23,976 nt of DNA from a virus. The notes beneath the pieces were generated by a model. The model had not been told where the DNA came from, made no database searches, and saw nothing but the letters and a program-made list of their open reading frames with translations. Where the stretch lies: positions 1 to 23,976 of the IMG/VR virus record IMGVR_UViG_3300042988_001838; one strand, given 5' to 3'. The position numbers and the translations under genes were made by a program. This document shows, one piece after another, positions 21,009 through 23,976 of this stretch (positions are counted from its first letter, which is position 1; every line of letters begins with the position of its first letter).

Positions 21009-21849
21009 TAGCTTTCCGTCTTAGCGGTCACGATGCTGAGGTAGCCATGCAGGATAAAGGGAAGGTCGAGAAGGGTTTCTTCCAGGTCTAGCCCACGCTT
21101 GTCTACGAGCCTGATGAGCAGGGTTGTGTCGAACATTAGTTCAGGAGTGAGATAGTTTCGCAGGATTAGAAACAGGTCAAAAACGGGTTTTTTGGTCTCC
21201 CAAAGCCAGAAGATTTCATCCTGGAAGTCCTTTGGATCTGGGGCATCTAGGGGTTCAGGCGGAAACTCCATAAACCCCTGAAAGGCTTCCTCTAAGGTCT
21301 CCCGCTCCGCAGAATTATCCTTTTCTTGTTTGACTTGCTGATTCTGCAGAACCGTCCTGCCTAACGCTTCGCCAACCCCAATCAGTTTCCCACTTCGGCC
21401 GATTGCTGCGCAGGAACATTCCTGAAAGCGTTAAACATTGCTTCGATCAGTGCGTCGCGCCAGGGACGAGAAGCCCAGTAGAGTTCCAGGAGCTTCTCAC
21501 AGGTTTCTGCAGGGCTTGACCACCCAAGCTCCGTAGTCCTGGTATCGACTTTCTTCTGCCGTCCAGTACTGTCGACGATGGTTGCATTACAGATATAGAG
21601 AACCTCTCCTCTCAGAACTTCCCAGACAGTCGCAAAGTATTCCTTGAGGGTGTCAGCTTTTTCCTTGTCTGATTCCCAGGCCTGATTCGTGTACTGTTCC
21701 ATCAGGGCCAAAGTTTCTATAGCTTTTTCCTGCCCCGTGTCTGCCGTGTATCGGGCAAAGCCGACAGTGATTTGGGCTTTCTTACCAGAGGCATCCTTTG
21801 CCTTGACCAGGATTTCGACTGACGGGGATTGTAGTTCTATTTGAATCAT
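21008..21849 (-). CDS. GT: Tail assembly chaperone GT, -1 frameshift product
   Basis: G is translated to its last codon and a share of ribosomes slip back one base on GGGAAAC. They then read LIGVGEALG... for 125 more codons, to the TAA at 21008-21010. The T frame is open without a stop from 21385 to 21008, and an independent start at 21271 is not needed. The fusion would be 280 aa. In lambda, gpGT binds the tape measure through its T part and recruits tail-tube subunits. Neighbours G and H are in the lambda order. The coordinates cover the whole fusion; the slip site is listed separately. Confidence 0.85.
21382..21849 (-). CDS. G: Tail assembly chaperone G
   Basis: 155 aa, the zero-frame product, ending EVGN before the TGA. 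It is a mostly helical protein (TLALMEQYTNQAWES..., then LLELYWASRPWRDALIEAMFNAF) with a beta-like N-terminus that starts IQIELQSPSVEILVKAKDASG. No sequence motif proves the family, but position before the tape measure, length, and the slippery heptamer directly at its 3' end identify it. Made in excess over GT in lambda. Confidence 0.85.
   Translation of the reverse strand: MIQIELQSPSVEILVKAKDASGKKAQITVGFARYTADTGQEKAIETLALMEQYTNQAWESDKEKADTLKEYFATVWEVLRGEVLYICNATIVDSTGRQKKVDTRTTELGWSSPAETCEKLLELYWASRPWRDALIEAMFNAFRNVPAQQSAEVGN
21385..21391 (-). promoter_or_regulatory. Programmed -1 frameshift site GGGAAAC
   Basis: The zero-frame codons GTG-GGA-AAC-TGA place the heptamer as G-GGA-AAC, of the X-XXY-YYZ type, with the stop immediately after it. 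Lambda uses GGGAAAG at the same place. Slipping by -1 enters the long open T frame. Confidence 0.85.
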
Positions 21850-21871
21850 CGCTGCACCAGTTTGTTAGTAA

Positions 21872-22195
21872 TTACGCAACAGTCACTGCTCGGGATGTTG
21901 CGACTCCCTTTCCCGCACGATTGGTGCAGGTGACTTCGGAATGGATGGACGAGCCGGAATCAGGGGCTGTTAGGACCAGTGTCGCGGCAGTTTCTTCTGC
22001 CATAGCGACCCCGTCTTGGAACCACTGATAAGTAAAGGTTCCAGCATCTTTCTGCCAGGTGCCTGTGCTGGTAGTGAGGGTCTCATCAACTGCCGGAGTC
22101 CCGGTAATTTCCGGAATCTGGGAGTTGACCGGGACTTCCGTTAGACCCAATTTAAACGGAAGCAGTCCCAGGAAAAGTCCGTTGTTTGCGTTCAT
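21872..22195 (-). CDS. Stand-alone Ig-like domain protein (107 aa)
   Basis: The ATG at 22195 is chosen for its CTGGAG ribosome site, eight to nine bases upstream; an earlier in-frame ATG at 22249 lies upstream of the predicted transcript start. Residues 28-106 form one Ig-like beta sandwich: PEITGTPAVDETLTTSTGTW, YQWFQDGVAM, then TLVLTAPDSG and VTCTNRAGKG. The first 27 residues are a hydrophobic leader with no clear signal-cleavage site. First gene of the tail operon, in the position where lambda has V, whose C-terminus also carries an Ig-like domain. It could decorate the virion and help it stick to surfaces. Confidence 0.8.
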   Translation of the reverse strand: MNANNGLFLGLLPFKLGLTEVPVNSQIPEITGTPAVDETLTTSTGTWQKDAGTFTYQWFQDGVAMAEETAATLVLTAPDSGSSIHSEVTCTNRAGKGVATSRAVTVA

Positions 22196-22222
22196 GCAGT
22201 TTCTCCAGAAAAATTCCACTTC

Positions 22223-22251
22223 ATTATAGCGTTCGTGCGCGATAGACACAA
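22223..22251 (-). promoter_or_regulatory. Tail-operon promoter
   Basis: On the minus strand TTGTGT (22251-22246), a 17-base spacer, and a perfect TATAAT (22228-22223). Transcription would begin near 22215 and give a roughly 20-base leader with CTGGAG before the ATG at 22195. The weak -35 box suggests help from an activator or use late in infection. Confidence 0.65.
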
Positions 22252-22295
22252 TAAAAGGCTAGTGTTAGGATTGCACGATAGTTTTAGGAAACCTT

Positions 22296-22937
22296 ATGCG
22301 CCAGGATCAGATAGAAAGCAGTGCGGATCGCGAGCAGGAGTTTGACTTGTTCGCCGGAATCCCTGGGTTGGACCCTACCATCCCGGAACCTACCCGTGCG
22401 CCTGAAGCCCCGCAGCTAGTCAACTTGACTGGCGCAACAAGCCCGGCGGTTTTGGCTGGTTTACTTGGGATTCCTGTTGCACTCATCTATCAAGGCAGGC
22501 TTGACGGCAAACTCCCTCCGAACTCTGACGCCTCCTACAGGGATTCGATTCGGCATTACGTTACTTTCTGGAAGAACCGCCATAACCAAAAAGCAAACAA
22601 CCTGAACGAAGCCAGCATCGTGCAGGAAATGCGCCTGCGTGAGGCAAAGATCGAACGCGAATGGCTGGCAGTTAAAAAAGACCGAGGAGATCTGATCGAT
22701 CGAGCTACACTTGCAGAGGTTTTTGAACCAGTATTCCTAATGCTCCGTGCACAGCTTTGTTCCTTGGCGCGCAAAAATCCTGATGTTTTACCCGACATTG
22801 ATAAGATGCTGGAAAGTTGGGACAAATTAGGCAGGGAGACGTTCAATCTCGCTGAACAGGAAATGGAAGCATTTATCCAGGCGAAGTTGGAAGAAGAACC
22901 TGACATTGGCGGTGAATCCGAGCCTTCTAATGAATAG
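22296..22937 (+). CDS. terS: Terminase small subunit (lambda Nu1-like)
   Basis: 213 aa. Residues 46-95 hold a winged-helix/HTH of the Nu1 type (TSPAVLAGLLGIPVALIYQGRLDGKLPPNSDASYRDSI), expected to bind the packaging-start site. Residues 104-133 form a helical linker rich in Arg and Glu, followed by a helical oligomerisation part and an acidic C-terminus that would contact the large subunit. AGGAAA is placed before the ATG. It overlaps the large subunit gene by eight bases. It is divergent from the tail operon. Confidence 0.88.
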   Translation: MRQDQIESSADREQEFDLFAGIPGLDPTIPEPTRAPEAPQLVNLTGATSPAVLAGLLGIPVALIYQGRLDGKLPPNSDASYRDSIRHYVTFWKNRHNQKANNLNEASIVQEMRLREAKIEREWLAVKKDRGDLIDRATLAEVFEPVFLMLRAQLCSLARKNPDVLPDIDKMLESWDKLGRETFNLAEQEMEAFIQAKLEEEPDIGGESEPSNE

Positions 22938-23976
22938 CGCGCACGCGATACCTATTGACAAGGCAATTCCAGAATTCCTATTCCTGGGTAGCTTGCTGCA
23001 ACTATTCAAACGCCCCAGTCGCATTGGGACAAGAGAGTATGCAGAGACCTACAGATTCTTAACCTCTGACGTATCTGCAAAGCCTGGCCGGATGAACTGC
23101 AATGAAACCCCTTTCATGCTGTTCCCGATGCAGTGTTTCGACAACCCAACTATCCGAGTTATCGTAGGGCGAAAGTCTGCCCAGATTGCCTGGACAGAAA
23201 CCACGAACTCCTGGATCTCGCGCATCATCCATCTGGACCCGCAGAACATCATCGTTTCTTTCCCCCGCCAAGCCTCAGCAAAGAGTTATGCGAATGAAAA
23301 ATTCCGTCCGATGGTCCGAAGCAGTCCTGAACTCCTTGCTCTTATCGGCGATCCAGATAAATGTACTTATGATTATTATCGTTACCCTGGTGGGTTCATC
23401 AAGTTCGTAACAGCGGCATCGCCGACAGCGCTCAAGAGTACAAGTGCTCCGATTCTGATTTGTGAGGAGCCAGACGACCTAAAAGAAGACGTGAAAGGTC
23501 AGGGAGATGCGTTGTCAATCTTCATTGAGCGGCAAAAGACATTTCCAGAAGCGAAGTTAATCTATGCTGGCACCCCAACAGAAGAAGGCTTCAGTAAAGT
23601 CGAACTTGCGTATACGAAAAGCAATCGACTGGTTTATCTGGTCCCTTGTCGTAGCTGTGGAACCTTGCAAGAACTGAACTTCAAGAACCTCCGGTACGAC
23701 CTCTGGTCCGGAAACACTGTTGACCCAACTTACGGTATCTACAACCCAGAGACTGCTTACTATCAGTGCCCTCATTGCCAAGCTGGTTGGGATGATGCAG
23801 ACAAAAAGTGGAGTGTTCTCGAAGCCCTGAACTATAACGAACTCGGATGGAAAGCTACTGCAGACAGTCCCATCTACGGTTTCGCGTTTAACGAACTCCT
23901 CAGTTCCTTCCCTGGCAGTCGCCTAGTCGAACTCGCAAAGAAAAAACTCGAAGCAGAGACTGAACTCGCCAAGGGC
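22930..23976 (+). CDS. terL: Terminase large subunit (lambda gpA-like), cut by the window end
   Basis: The first 349 codons are present, open to the last base. gpA/GpA-type ATPase: a deviant Walker A VGRKSAQIAWTET (79-91, Lys82), which corresponds to lambda KSARVGYSK; Walker B ILICEEPDDL (175-184) with catalytic Glu179 or Glu180; and a GTPT coupling motif (214-217). A zinc finger has C240-x2-C243 and C280-x2-C283. The nuclease half would lie beyond the window. The ATG overlaps the terS end, without its own clear ribosome site, so coupled translation is likely. It packages DNA into the prohead, and for lambda-like enzymes cuts at cos. Confidence 0.92.
   Translation, partial: MNSAHAIPIDKAIPEFLFLGSLLQLFKRPSRIGTREYAETYRFLTSDVSAKPGRMNCNETPFMLFPMQCFDNPTIRVIVGRKSAQIAWTETTNSWISRIIHLDPQNIIVSFPRQASAKSYANEKFRPMVRSSPELLALIGDPDKCTYDYYRYPGGFIKFVTAASPTALKSTSAPILICEEPDDLKEDVKGQGDALSIFIERQKTFPEAKLIYAGTPTEEGFSKVELAYTKSNRLVYLVPCRSCGTLQELNFKNLRYDLWSGNTVDPTYGIYNPETAYYQCPHCQAGWDDADKKWSVLEALNYNELGWKATADSPIYGFAFNELLSSFPGSRLVELAKKKLEAETELAKG

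Noticed and set aside
21008-21271. Independent 87-aa gene before the tape measure
   Set aside because: The frame is open upstream to the GGGAAAC slip site, so this is the T part of the GT fusion rather than a separate gene.

Overview
The window is part of a tailed-phage (Caudoviricetes) genome with a lambda-type, long flexible tail (siphovirus). The evidence is an ordered set of lambda-like tail genes (G/GT, H, M, L, K, I, J) and a lambda gpA/Nu1-type terminase. The host is probably a proteobacterium: Shine-Dalgarno sites and one strong promoter follow the usual bacterial consensus, and a chromosomal-type parS palindrome is present. I see no integrase, repressor, tRNA, transposon or CRISPR array. 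No host genus can be named from the sequence alone.

Layout. (1) Bases 1-6020, plus strand: a tightly packed early operon for nucleotide and DNA metabolism. It holds thymidylate synthase, ATP-dependent DNA ligase, a MazG-like pyrophosphohydrolase, a DnaQ-like exonuclease and a deoxynucleoside monophosphate kinase, mixed with small Cys-rich or unknown proteins and ending with a membrane protein. A bidirectional hairpin terminator at 6030-6066 closes it. (2) 6085-6363, minus strand: a short acidic helical protein. (3) 6366-9541: a mostly non-coding region with a G-quadruplex-prone stretch, a duplicated promoter-like element, three small GC-rich genes (7154-8187), a parS-like site, about ten scattered copies of a GAGCGNAGCGAGACTG-type repeat and an AT-tract block. 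(4) 9542-9745, plus strand: a possible small gene with good promoter and RBS, pointing into the tail-operon terminator at 9651-9675. (5) 22195 down to 9715, minus strand: the tail operon, from a TATAAT promoter at 22223-22251, with genes joined mainly by TAATG or ATGA overlaps and a lambda-style -1 frameshift at GGGAAAC in G/T. (6) 22296 to the right edge, plus strand: small and large terminase, the latter cut by the window end.

How the parts work together. The left operon would raise dTTP supply, clean up nucleotide pools and seal or trim replicating DNA. The right operon builds the tail: chaperones G and GT load the tape measure H, and M, L, K, I and J form the tip. The terminase packages DNA. 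Tail and terminase transcripts diverge from a roughly 100 bp gap, unlike lambda, where terminase, head and tail genes are co-directional. The major tail protein and head genes are not in the window.

Most worth following up: the parS-like centromere site next to repeat clusters in the non-coding region; the repeated TAACCAACC gene-junction motif; the duplicated element upstream of 7154; and the divergent head/tail arrangement.
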